The position numbers and the translations under genes are program-made. The notes beneath the pieces were generated by a model. That model worked only from the letters and a program-made list of their open reading frames with translations. It ran no database searches and was not told the origin of the DNA. This document shows, in pieces, positions 1 through 6,544 of a stretch of 64,000 nucleotides of DNA. Every line of letters begins with the position of its first letter. The stretch's first letter is position 1. The stretch is from positions 305,427-369,426 of the forward strand of contig NZ_QMKJ01000003.1 of assembly GCF_003290085.1 (NCBI RefSeq), read 5' to 3'. The stretch comes from Aliidiomarina sp. B3213 (GTDB taxonomy: Bacteria > Pseudomonadota > Gammaproteobacteria > Enterobacterales > Alteromonadaceae).

Positions 1-34
1 GGCTAACATCACTTATTTTTTCAACACTGCTATC

Positions 35-523
35 TTACAAAGCGCGGATTTCAGCTATGTATAGCCGCTCCCTAATCTCATCAACTTGAGGACCGTCCAC
101 TTGCGTCCAATGGATTTCTATACGGTCAAAATCAGTTGAAACAAAGTATCTGATACCAACTTCGTCAAAAGCCTCTTCAAACCGAGCTCTTTGCGTATCA
201 TCTCGTAAAATTAGACTTTCAAAATAATTAGAATCCAGATTGTCACCGAATTTTACTTGCCTTTGTATAGAGAGCACTTCTGCCATATCTTCTGCGTTAT
301 ATACTATGTAACTGTTATCACCTCGATTTAATGTTGTAAACGCAATGCCTCGTGAGCGCATAATCTCTATAATTTGCTCTTTCTCAACTGCAGTGTTACC
401 GAAAGGAAGGTTTGCTCTTACGCCCGCGGGCAGTTCAGCATCGTTGCAACCTACAGATACAAATATAATGAGCAACAGTATTTTTAAACGCCCAAGAGTT
501 CTTAAGCACTCTACCGAGAGCAT
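35..523 (-). CDS. Small predicted lipoprotein, unknown function
   Basis: Encodes about 162 residues. The N-terminus has a hydrophobic stretch (LLLIIFVSVGC) ending in a lipobox-like VSVGC, so the mature protein is probably a lipid-anchored envelope protein beginning at Cys. An in-frame ATG at 608-610 would add 29 residues and overlap the upstream gene; I chose the ATG at 521-523 because it places the signal peptide at the N-terminus and has a GGTGGA-like ribosome site upstream. The mature part is rich in acidic residues and short alternating beta/alpha segments. I do not recognise a family. It is the last of five co-oriented genes for small exported proteins in an AT-rich stretch. Confidence 0.6.
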   Translation of the reverse strand: MLSVECLRTLGRLKILLLIIFVSVGCNDAELPAGVRANLPFGNTAVEKEQIIEIMRSRGIAFTTLNRGDNSYIVYNAEDMAEVLSIQRQVKFGDNLDSNYFESLILRDDTQRARFEEAFDEVGIRYFVSTDFDRIEIHWTQVDGPQVDEIRERLYIAEIRAL

Positions 524-569
524 GATGTTCCACCGAGCACGCTTGGGCACTACTCTGGTTACTATCAAT

Positions 570-1046
570 TTACTCAAACTCTGGCTGGGGTTCTTCAGGA
601 AATGGATCATCTAATCCTTCAATCTCAGAGCGAAACGTGTAAGTCACATCAACCAAGCAACCTAAAGGCCTCTCCCTTAAAAAAACGCTCAAGTAATTTG
701 GGCACTCATTAGTTGGGTAAAAGGTTCCATTTACGCCGACATAGCGGTAATGCAAACCCTCTATAGATGCCACAGCTTCCCCACAAAATCTCAACATCTC
801 ATAAACACGAATTGCCGTCATCGTGTCCTTGTCATGCATCAGTGCGCCGCAAAAGCTTCTACTATTTGTATCACCTGACAAGTACTCAAGGTCAACTCTG
901 AGGTACCCGATAACCTGAATCTCTTTTCCTTTATATGCGTCTGGGTTAGTAACTAAATTAAAAAACGAGACCGTCTCCCGATCTGCGGGATAACCGCCCA
1001 CGGAAAAGATTGAAATTACGAACGCCATAAATATTCTGGACTTCAT
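570..1046 (-). CDS. Secreted protein of unknown function, OB-like N-terminal motif
   Basis: Encodes 158 residues with a Sec-type signal peptide (MKSRIFMAFVISIFSVGG, then a likely cleavage near residue 20). After it comes NPDAYKGKEIQVIGYLRVD, which resembles the 'Y-x-G-K-x-V-x-V-x-G-Y-L' strand motif of small OB-fold-like exported proteins; this is a resemblance seen by eye, not a family assignment. Four cysteines in the mature region could form disulfides in the periplasm. A GAGAGG ribosome site lies just upstream of the ATG. It sits 46 bp upstream of the small lipoprotein gene and is separated from the next upstream gene by about 175 bp without a recognisable gene. Confidence 0.6.
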   Translation of the reverse strand: MKSRIFMAFVISIFSVGGYPADRETVSFFNLVTNPDAYKGKEIQVIGYLRVDLEYLSGDTNSRSFCGALMHDKDTMTAIRVYEMLRFCGEAVASIEGLHYRYVGVNGTFYPTNECPNYLSVFLRERPLGCLVDVTYTFRSEIEGLDDPFPEEPQPEFE

Positions 1047-1222
1047 TAACAGCCTCTCAAGCTTTTTAAATTATATAGATGTTCACGTGTCGAAGATGTA
1101 GCGGCAGACTAAAACCGAACATCATATTAGATGGTTATGTCCAAACAATCTCAGGTTTTGTTGCAACGACTATCAAATGGTTAACCTTTCTTCCCCCTAA
1201 TTTGAGAAGAGTCGACGTAGCA

Positions 1223-1861
1223 TTATAAGACGAGGTTCACGTTACCGACGCGCAACTCGGTTATAGTCTCACAACTCATGTTCTCTAATTTATGATCGAA
1301 TTTAAAAAAGTGTCCTGCCTTTACTTCAAAAGCATTAATCGTTGATATGGTCCCGTTATTGACAACTTGTACTTCAACGCTCCTATTAAGAAGAGCTTCC
1401 GGGGTTTGACCCATATAAAATAATTCGGTTCTACAAGATGCTGAGTAAACTTCAATTGCCTCAGCTTCTACATATCCAAGCTTGGGGGTGTATGAATCTA
1501 TTTCTCTAAGCTCTCCATCAATTTCTTCGAAATACATCGTCAATCGAATTTCCCCTGAGAAGTCACAATGTTCTAGTTCAAACTCGGAAAAATAACGCAA
1601 TCCATCCGAATCCTTTTCGATTTCAAAAAAGGACGACTGATCTGAGCAACCCTCCAGCTCGAAAAAAGCGCGTTTATCTCCTGCACCTAAATATAGATGA
1701 GAGACCTGTAGAACCATTCCATTCGACGGTATATCTATGATTGAATACCAATTCACACCTAGCGCTGTACTTCCGTGCGCAAAGGATGAGAAAAACAATC
1801 CACACACGGCAAGAAATATGCCCTTAATAATCATCTTGAGGTCTGCTGATTGAAATAGCAT
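1223..1861 (-). CDS. Secreted hypothetical protein
   Basis: Encodes 212 residues with a signal peptide (hydrophobic run GIFLAVCGLFFSSFAHG, cleavage probably after HG or AHG near residue 30). The start at 1861 has an AGG element about 8 bases upstream; a second in-frame ATG ten codons in would give a more compact signal peptide and cannot be excluded. The mature protein is acidic with several Cys residues (ELEGCSDQ, ELEHCDF, SCRTEL, MSCETIT), suggesting periplasmic disulfides and a beta-rich fold. I do not recognise a family. It begins 17 bp downstream of the preceding gene, so the two are probably co-transcribed. Confidence 0.6.
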   Translation of the reverse strand: MLFQSADLKMIIKGIFLAVCGLFFSSFAHGSTALGVNWYSIIDIPSNGMVLQVSHLYLGAGDKRAFFELEGCSDQSSFFEIEKDSDGLRYFSEFELEHCDFSGEIRLTMYFEEIDGELREIDSYTPKLGYVEAEAIEVYSASCRTELFYMGQTPEALLNRSVEVQVVNNGTISTINAFEVKAGHFFKFDHKLENMSCETITELRVGNVNLVL

Positions 1862-1878
1862 TCACGCCTACCAAACAT

Positions 1879-2346
1879 TCACTGATAAGAGACACTTGAA
1901 ATTTTAATATCGTGAAAATTGAATTTATCTCCATCCCATACGAACATAAGCTCTCTGAACGCCTGGCTATACAATGCATTGTCGAAATCGTTTGCTCCTG
2001 AGAGTTCTATCAATGGCTCTAAACTAGGTGAGCCTAAAAAATATATTTGAAAACTAGGGGACATGCTTACACCACAGCTCAAAAAAGCACGATAGTTATT
2101 GCTTCGCTCTCCAAATGACCCAGCTTCACCGCGTGTAAAAATTACCCCCATAACCTCCGGAGAGAAATGAACATAAACCCTATCAACTTCTTCACTAAGG
2201 CCAGATTCAAAAAGCTCAGAGTATTCTTTCAAACACAAATGAACAGCCTCTAGTGAATCACTCACAATCTCATCGTTTGAAAAATACTCTTCTCCGCACA
2301 CTGAAAAACAGATTAGTATCATTGAACAAAAACCAAGAGTTCTCAT
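1879..2346 (-). CDS. Secreted hypothetical protein
   Basis: Encodes 155 residues beginning with a short signal peptide (MRTLGFCSMILICFSVCG) and a likely cleavage after residue 18. A GGGAG ribosome site is placed 8-12 bases upstream of the ATG. The body is acidic, with an alpha-helical start (SLEAVHLCLKEYSELFESG) and later beta strands; no catalytic motif is visible. It lies 17 bp upstream of the 212-residue secreted protein gene and is likely in one transcript with it. No family is recognised. Base composition is visibly more AT-rich than the housekeeping genes further along the window. Confidence 0.6.
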   Translation of the reverse strand: MRTLGFCSMILICFSVCGEEYFSNDEIVSDSLEAVHLCLKEYSELFESGLSEEVDRVYVHFSPEVMGVIFTRGEAGSFGERSNNYRAFLSCGVSMSPSFQIYFLGSPSLEPLIELSGANDFDNALYSQAFRELMFVWDGDKFNFHDIKISSVSYQ

Positions 2347-2512
2347 TATGTTACTCCCAAATAGTGCACAGTCTTCTTATTAGTTAAAGTTCTCTCACCC
2401 GCCGAAGAGTCTCAATCTGAGGATGAGTGGAATTAAACAATCCGTCATTCACAAAAGAACTAATCGTTTGGCTTAAATCTTGAAGAGTTTCTCTCACGAA
2501 TTGGCCCACACA

Positions 2513-3073
2513 CTAGTTCCAAACAGTCACAGCTACAGGTATTTCTCCACCGATCATAGTGAGCTCTATCGACACAACACCGCCGCTATTTGCCATACCT
2601 ACAAGTGTGTCGCAGTCGACGTTTTCTGCGCACTGAAATTCGTACGGTGGAAGCGAGTAAATGCCATTACCCACAGATACGAATGCGTCATTGGTGAGTG
2701 ACACATCTTGGTATACATAAGTGGTTCCAATAGGGTCTTGCTCTTGGCGAATAGTTCTTAAAATTTTATATTCGTACGCGGATGAGTCCTCTGGTGGGTT
2801 TTTTATTTCAATGACTTCCAGTAGTAATTCATATTCAGTTCCGAACTCATATTCAAAGTCTATGATTGGACTAAACGCCCTAGAAGCACCAGAAGAGTCT
2901 GTCACTGCTGGAGAGCAAAGCGTCGCATATTCCCAAGAGTGGTGGCAGAGTTGGGGAGTACTGCTGATTGTTACGGTAATTTGCTCATTGTCGTTAGAGC
3001 TTAAATCACAGCCGACCATAAGAAGCAAAAATGTGACGGCAAGAAGAGTGTTTTGTTTAATTCCTTTTACCAT
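2513..3073 (-). CDS. Predicted lipoprotein, unknown function
   Basis: Encodes 186 residues with a clear type II signal peptide: LLAVTFLLLMVGC, giving lipobox LMVGC and a lipidated Cys22. A polar, Asp/Asn/Ser-rich linker (DLSSNDNEQ) follows, then a beta-rich domain (VTVTISSTPQ; YEYKILRTIRQE; VVSIELTMIGGE) with paired cysteines that look disulfide-bonded. An AAAGGA ribosome site is upstream of the ATG. The in-frame sequence after the TAG stop stays open for 42 more codons, discussed as a finding. Family not recognised; an envelope-anchored role is all that can be supported. Confidence 0.65.
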   Translation of the reverse strand: MVKGIKQNTLLAVTFLLLMVGCDLSSNDNEQITVTISSTPQLCHHSWEYATLCSPAVTDSSGASRAFSPIIDFEYEFGTEYELLLEVIEIKNPPEDSSAYEYKILRTIRQEQDPIGTTYVYQDVSLTNDAFVSVGNGIYSLPPYEFQCAENVDCDTLVGMANSGGVVSIELTMIGGEIPVAVTVWN

Positions 3074-3180
3074 GTTCTATTTCCTTTGTATTGCATCAAC
3101 CACTAAAGCATACATTATCAACAATTGCTTTGGGGTAAAAACTAAACAAAGTAAAAGTATATAAACCTTTCGATTAGGTA

Positions 3181-4476
3181 CTAATACGTATCCCGATGAT
3201 ACCGATGCTCGTCCACAAGGCGTTCGTATTCTGCCTCGCCGAATAGTTTTTGTAAGGCAAGGTCAACTTCTACGCCCATGGAGTGGTGTCGGCCACACAC
3301 GTAAATATGGCCGTTTTGCTGAATGAACTTTTGAATTTCTTGAGCTTGCTCTGCAATTTTGTCTTGCACGTAGCGGGGTGCGGTTTCGCTTTGGGAAATC
3401 GACTGCCGGGAAAATACTTTGTCGAGCTGCTTTAGCGTTCCCTCTTCTAGCCACTGCTGTAATTCGTCGGCTAAAGGTTCGTCTTGCTCTGGGTAACGCT
3501 CTCCGTAAATAAGCCAAATTGGGCCATGCTCACCGTTTTGTTTGCGCTGCATAACCTGGCTTCTTACTCCAGCCAGTCCACTACCGGTAGCTATCTTTAA
3601 TATCGGGCTGTGCATATCTTCAAGGTGGCAAACCTTGTTTTCACGAATGTAGCCATCAACAACATCACCTTCCGTTAACGTAAAGGTAAGCCATTTGGAG
3701 CAAACGCCGAATTCACCATTTTCTTGCTTATACTGACGCACAATCAGCTTTAAAACGCCTTCTTCAGGTACCGAAGCGATTGAGTAGGTTCTCATGTGTG
3801 GGTCTTGGTAGGCATTGGGAAGCTTAAAGTCGACCAAATCACCGGCTTGCCATACCGCCGTTTTGTCTAACACCTCGAATTCAAGCTCAAATAAACCGTC
3901 TGAAGGTCCTTTATTAAGCCGTTGCTGCCTTATTAAACGCAATGAAACCGGTTTGACGTGGTTCGCGGTTCCAATTTCTTCAGCGGTAATTCGGTCATGC
4001 AATTCAATGCTTTTAAATTCAGTAGCCCCAGCCTGAAGCATTCGTTGCTGTAACGCATACCCGAATGCACAAAAGTCGGGGTAGGTTTTATCGCCTAACG
4101 CCACCACGGAGAATTTTAAGCGTGGGAAATGAACACTCGAACGGCCAAGCTGCTTAAATAGCTTTCGCCCGTTATCGGGTGGTTCGCCGTCTCCATAAGT
4201 GCTCACCACGAAAGTGATGTTTTCGAGCGCGCTCATGTGTTCTAACGTCAATTGATCGAAAGCAACAGCTGCACAATCTTGTTGCGCAGCCAGCTTTTTG
4301 GCGAGTAATTCAGCGGTTCCCGTTTGGCTAGCAAAAGCAATTAATGATGACTCGCTAGATAGGTCAGCCAGCTTTCCACTTTTCTTGCGCCGTTGCACGT
4401 ACGCCACACGGGCTGCCCAAACAGCCCATGCAACGGTTAGAAATAAAGCTAAGCTAATGCTTTGAAACTCGCTCAT
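3181..4476 (-). CDS. Membrane-anchored CysJ-like flavodoxin/FAD/NAD(P) reductase
   Basis: Encodes 431 residues: an N-terminal membrane segment (about 5-25), a flavodoxin-like FMN domain (about 40-165; ASQTGTAE and STYGDGEPPDN loops), an FAD-binding domain (RTYSIAS, about 230) and an NAD(P)-binding domain (GSGLAG, VCGRHH). The C-terminal YHRDTY resembles the terminal aromatic of CysJ and ferredoxin reductases. It is shorter than CysJ (about 600) because the connecting domain is reduced. It is the last gene of a cluster headed by a TonB receptor with Fur-like sites, so I infer that it passes NAD(P)H electrons across or at the inner membrane to reduce ferric chelates. A role in sulfite reduction is unlikely: no cysI or cysH is nearby. 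Confidence 0.8.
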   Translation of the reverse strand: MSEFQSISLALFLTVAWAVWAARVAYVQRRKKSGKLADLSSESSLIAFASQTGTAELLAKKLAAQQDCAAVAFDQLTLEHMSALENITFVVSTYGDGEPPDNGRKLFKQLGRSSVHFPRLKFSVVALGDKTYPDFCAFGYALQQRMLQAGATEFKSIELHDRITAEEIGTANHVKPVSLRLIRQQRLNKGPSDGLFELEFEVLDKTAVWQAGDLVDFKLPNAYQDPHMRTYSIASVPEEGVLKLIVRQYKQENGEFGVCSKWLTFTLTEGDVVDGYIRENKVCHLEDMHSPILKIATGSGLAGVRSQVMQRKQNGEHGPIWLIYGERYPEQDEPLADELQQWLEEGTLKQLDKVFSRQSISQSETAPRYVQDKIAEQAQEIQKFIQQNGHIYVCGRHHSMGVEVDLALQKLFGEAEYERLVDEHRYHRDTY

Positions 4477-4491
4477 TTCTGGGTTGGCTAC

Positions 4492-5325
4492 TTATAAAGG
4501 CAACACTTCAAATGTGCCCGCATAACCACCACTGCGAATGGTTGCAGGCGCAGCTGCTTGGTCGTCTTGGTAGCTAGCTTCCATGAAATACATGCCAGCT
4601 TCTGGCCAGGTTACTTCAACCATGCCCTCAGCATTGGAAACCAGTGTTATCTCTTCTTGGCTATTGCGATAGCGCATACCACCGCGCACAACCTCAACTT
4701 CCACGCCAGCTGCCGGTTCACCGTCGATAAAAAATTGGAATGTAGCTGTTTCAGTCGCGTACAAGTCGTTCGGATGAGTATGGAAAGCTAGCTCTAAGCC
4801 ATGCCCTGTTGGTTCAAGCACTTCATAAGTGGGTGCACCTACAGTTGCAAACGACTCAATGCGGCGTGAGCTACGCATAACACGTAATTCGTCAGCATTT
4901 TGCGGAACCGCAGTAGCAAATTCAGACTCGTTTGCTTGCTGTCCGCGACCCGGCCACATTTTACGATTACCTTCCTCGTCTCGCCAGAACGCGCGAAGCC
5001 CTGCCGAAGCAGACGCAATACGATACGTGCCTTGCTGCGTTAACTCTAAGTCGAACACACTTCGGTATTTGCCTGATGACGAGTTTAACAATTCAAGCGA
5101 GGTACCGTTTGGCGCAGTCACTTCAACGCCATTTAAAGACATTGCATGGTGGTCCGCATGAAATAGCGTATTCGAAATTGCCGCATCTACGGTAATAAAA
5201 GGGGCGTCACCAGAAAGTACGGTAGCACTCGGCTTTAACCACGCGCGGTGGGCGTCAGCAGGGAACGACAACGCTGTTAAAGAAACTAACGCACCTAGCA
5301 CGATTTTCGTTTTCAGATTATTCAT
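4492..5325 (-). CDS. DUF4198 periplasmic protein
   Basis: Encodes 277 residues with a signal peptide ending ADA before HRAWLKPS. The mature N-terminal HRAWLKPS and the later HADHHAMSLNG are typical of DUF4198 (NikM-like) proteins, whose histidines at or near the mature N-terminus are thought to bind metal. A second beta-sandwich-like region (about 180-277; AGVEVEVVRGGMRY, EGMVEVTWPEAGMY) completes the usual family layout. It lies between DUF2271 and the flavoreductase in the Fur-linked operon, spaced 15 and 29 bp from its neighbours. A metal-handling role in the periplasm is inferred from family and context; no biochemical function is established. Confidence 0.85.
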   Translation of the reverse strand: MNNLKTKIVLGALVSLTALSFPADAHRAWLKPSATVLSGDAPFITVDAAISNTLFHADHHAMSLNGVEVTAPNGTSLELLNSSSGKYRSVFDLELTQQGTYRIASASAGLRAFWRDEEGNRKMWPGRGQQANESEFATAVPQNADELRVMRSSRRIESFATVGAPTYEVLEPTGHGLELAFHTHPNDLYATETATFQFFIDGEPAAGVEVEVVRGGMRYRNSQEEITLVSNAEGMVEVTWPEAGMYFMEASYQDDQAAAPATIRSGGYAGTFEVLPL

Positions 5326-5354
5326 ATCTTGTCTCCGTTTTAATTTCGCTGTTC

Positions 5355-5867
5355 TTATTCAGATAAATTTAGCGTCGCTAGCCCCAACTCAGAGTTGCCG
5401 CGCGCTTGGATAGGAAATTCATTAGTTTCAAGAGGTAGAGAAAAAGTAAGGCTTAACAACTCTCTTCCACCCACTTCTCTTGCGGCTTCAATACGCAACG
5501 TATATTCACCTTCGGGCAGGTTTTTAATGGCATCGGTAAGTTCTGTTTGAAGCTGGTGCACTCCAGGTCCACGGGTTGCACCAGAAAGACCGTCTACCGG
5601 CAATTCGAGTGCGCGACCACCTCTGCGCCACCATTGGCGCATATCTTTAAGCCACTCTTCTCCTTCTTGATTCGCCATTTCTACGTCGTACCACACCGCA
5701 ACTTGGGTAGCTTGGCGACGCGAGTTTTCAATCCAAATTCCCACATAGGGCTTGTGATATTCAGCTACATTCAAGCGTGGAATTTCTACATTTAAAGCAA
5801 GCTCGGCGGCGCTCGATGAACCCGCAAATAACACAGCAAGCCATACAAATTTGTTCACATACTTCAT
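5355..5867 (-). CDS. DUF2271 periplasmic protein
   Basis: Encodes 170 residues with a signal peptide (about 1-20, ending SSSAA). The body carries the DUF2271 signature: KPYVGIWIENSRRQ, QVAVWYD, and WLKDMRQWWRRGG, followed by GATRGPG and a final beta strand. Proteins of this family usually stand beside a PepSY-type membrane protein and a TonB receptor in iron-regulated loci, as here. It is immediately upstream of DUF4198 and 24 bp downstream of the PepSY-like gene. Function is unknown; a periplasmic accessory role in iron-chelate uptake or reduction is inferred from context. Confidence 0.85.
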   Translation of the reverse strand: MKYVNKFVWLAVLFAGSSSAAELALNVEIPRLNVAEYHKPYVGIWIENSRRQATQVAVWYDVEMANQEGEEWLKDMRQWWRRGGRALELPVDGLSGATRGPGVHQLQTELTDAIKNLPEGEYTLRIEAAREVGGRELLSLTFSLPLETNEFPIQARGNSELGLATLNLSE

Positions 5868-5891
5868 AAAGTCTCCTAAGAATCCTTCTGG

Positions 5892-6473
5892 CTACACAAA
5901 GAGCAAAATAATGACTACAGGAATAAGCACACCTAGCGTGGTAATCGGCCATGTAGAAGCCCGATGGCTAGACTGCCTAAACAACAAAATTAAACCCGTT
6001 ACACAAAACACGATGCACACCACAGAAAAGGCATCGATAAAAACTCTCCAGGCCAAACCGGTGTCTCGTCCTTTGTGCAGGTCATTGAAATAAGCCACCC
6101 AACCTCGCTTGGTCGACTCATAAATAAATTCAGAGAATTCAGTGTCTATCGCTATCCAAGCGTCGGACCCTGGTTTAGCCAACGCTAAGTAGAACTCAAT
6201 GCCGTCCCATTCTCCTTTTACACTGGGTATGGAAACATCGAATTCGGTGTCTAGATGTCGTCGCAAATTAGCCGGCAATAGCACTTCGCCCTCGGGTAAT
6301 TGGCGCAAACTCTCTAGCAAAGGCTCAGGTAGTACACCCTCTACCTCAACAATTTGAGGTTCGCTCGGAATAGCACCAGCGTGATTCAAAGTTATTCCTG
6401 TAACCGCAAACAAGAGCATACCCACCAAAGTGATTGCTCCGCTTATCCAGTGCCATTGTCGAACTGTTCCCAC
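5892..6473 (-). CDS. PepSY-associated transmembrane protein
   Basis: Encodes about 193 residues from a GTG at 6471-6473. It has an N-terminal membrane segment (WHWISGAITLVGMLLFAVTG), a periplasmic domain (about 35-130), then WRVFIDAFSVVCIVFCVTGL and a final hydrophobic helix. The RQWHWISG start and GLAWRVFIDAFS are typical of PepSY-like membrane proteins found in iron-uptake clusters. An upstream ATG at 6519-6521 would add 16 residues, but those codons are the stem and T-tract of a terminator hairpin, so I prefer the GTG, which has an AGAG element upstream. It may couple membrane electron transfer to periplasmic reduction of ferric chelates; this is inferred. Confidence 0.8.
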   Translation of the reverse strand: MGTVRQWHWISGAITLVGMLLFAVTGITLNHAGAIPSEPQIVEVEGVLPEPLLESLRQLPEGEVLLPANLRRHLDTEFDVSIPSVKGEWDGIEFYLALAKPGSDAWIAIDTEFSEFIYESTKRGWVAYFNDLHKGRDTGLAWRVFIDAFSVVCIVFCVTGLILLFRQSSHRASTWPITTLGVLIPVVIILLFV

Positions 6474-6498
6474 ACGATTTCTCTTTTCTAAAATCAAT

Positions 6499-6536
6499 AA
6501 AAAAGGGGCGCACTTGCACATTTGAACGTGCGCCCC
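6499..6536 (-). terminator. Rho-independent terminator between receptor and downstream operon genes
   Basis: Nine-bp perfect arms GGGGCGCAC (6505-6513) and GTGCGCCCC (6528-6536) flank a 14-nt loop. Read on the minus strand the hairpin is followed by TTTTTT. It lies directly after the TonB receptor stop codon and before the PepSY-like gene, so it should leave the receptor expressed above the genes downstream. Confidence 0.8.
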
Positions 6537-6544
6537 AGCCAGGG

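Noticed and set aside
3181-4476. Sulfite reductase alpha subunit (cysJ)
   Set aside because: It is shorter, has an N-terminal membrane helix, and is in an iron-type cluster without cysI or cysH.
6474-6521. N-terminal extension of the PepSY-like protein starting MCKCAPFLL
   Set aside because: These codons coincide with the stem and T-run of a strong terminator; the GTG downstream is a better start.
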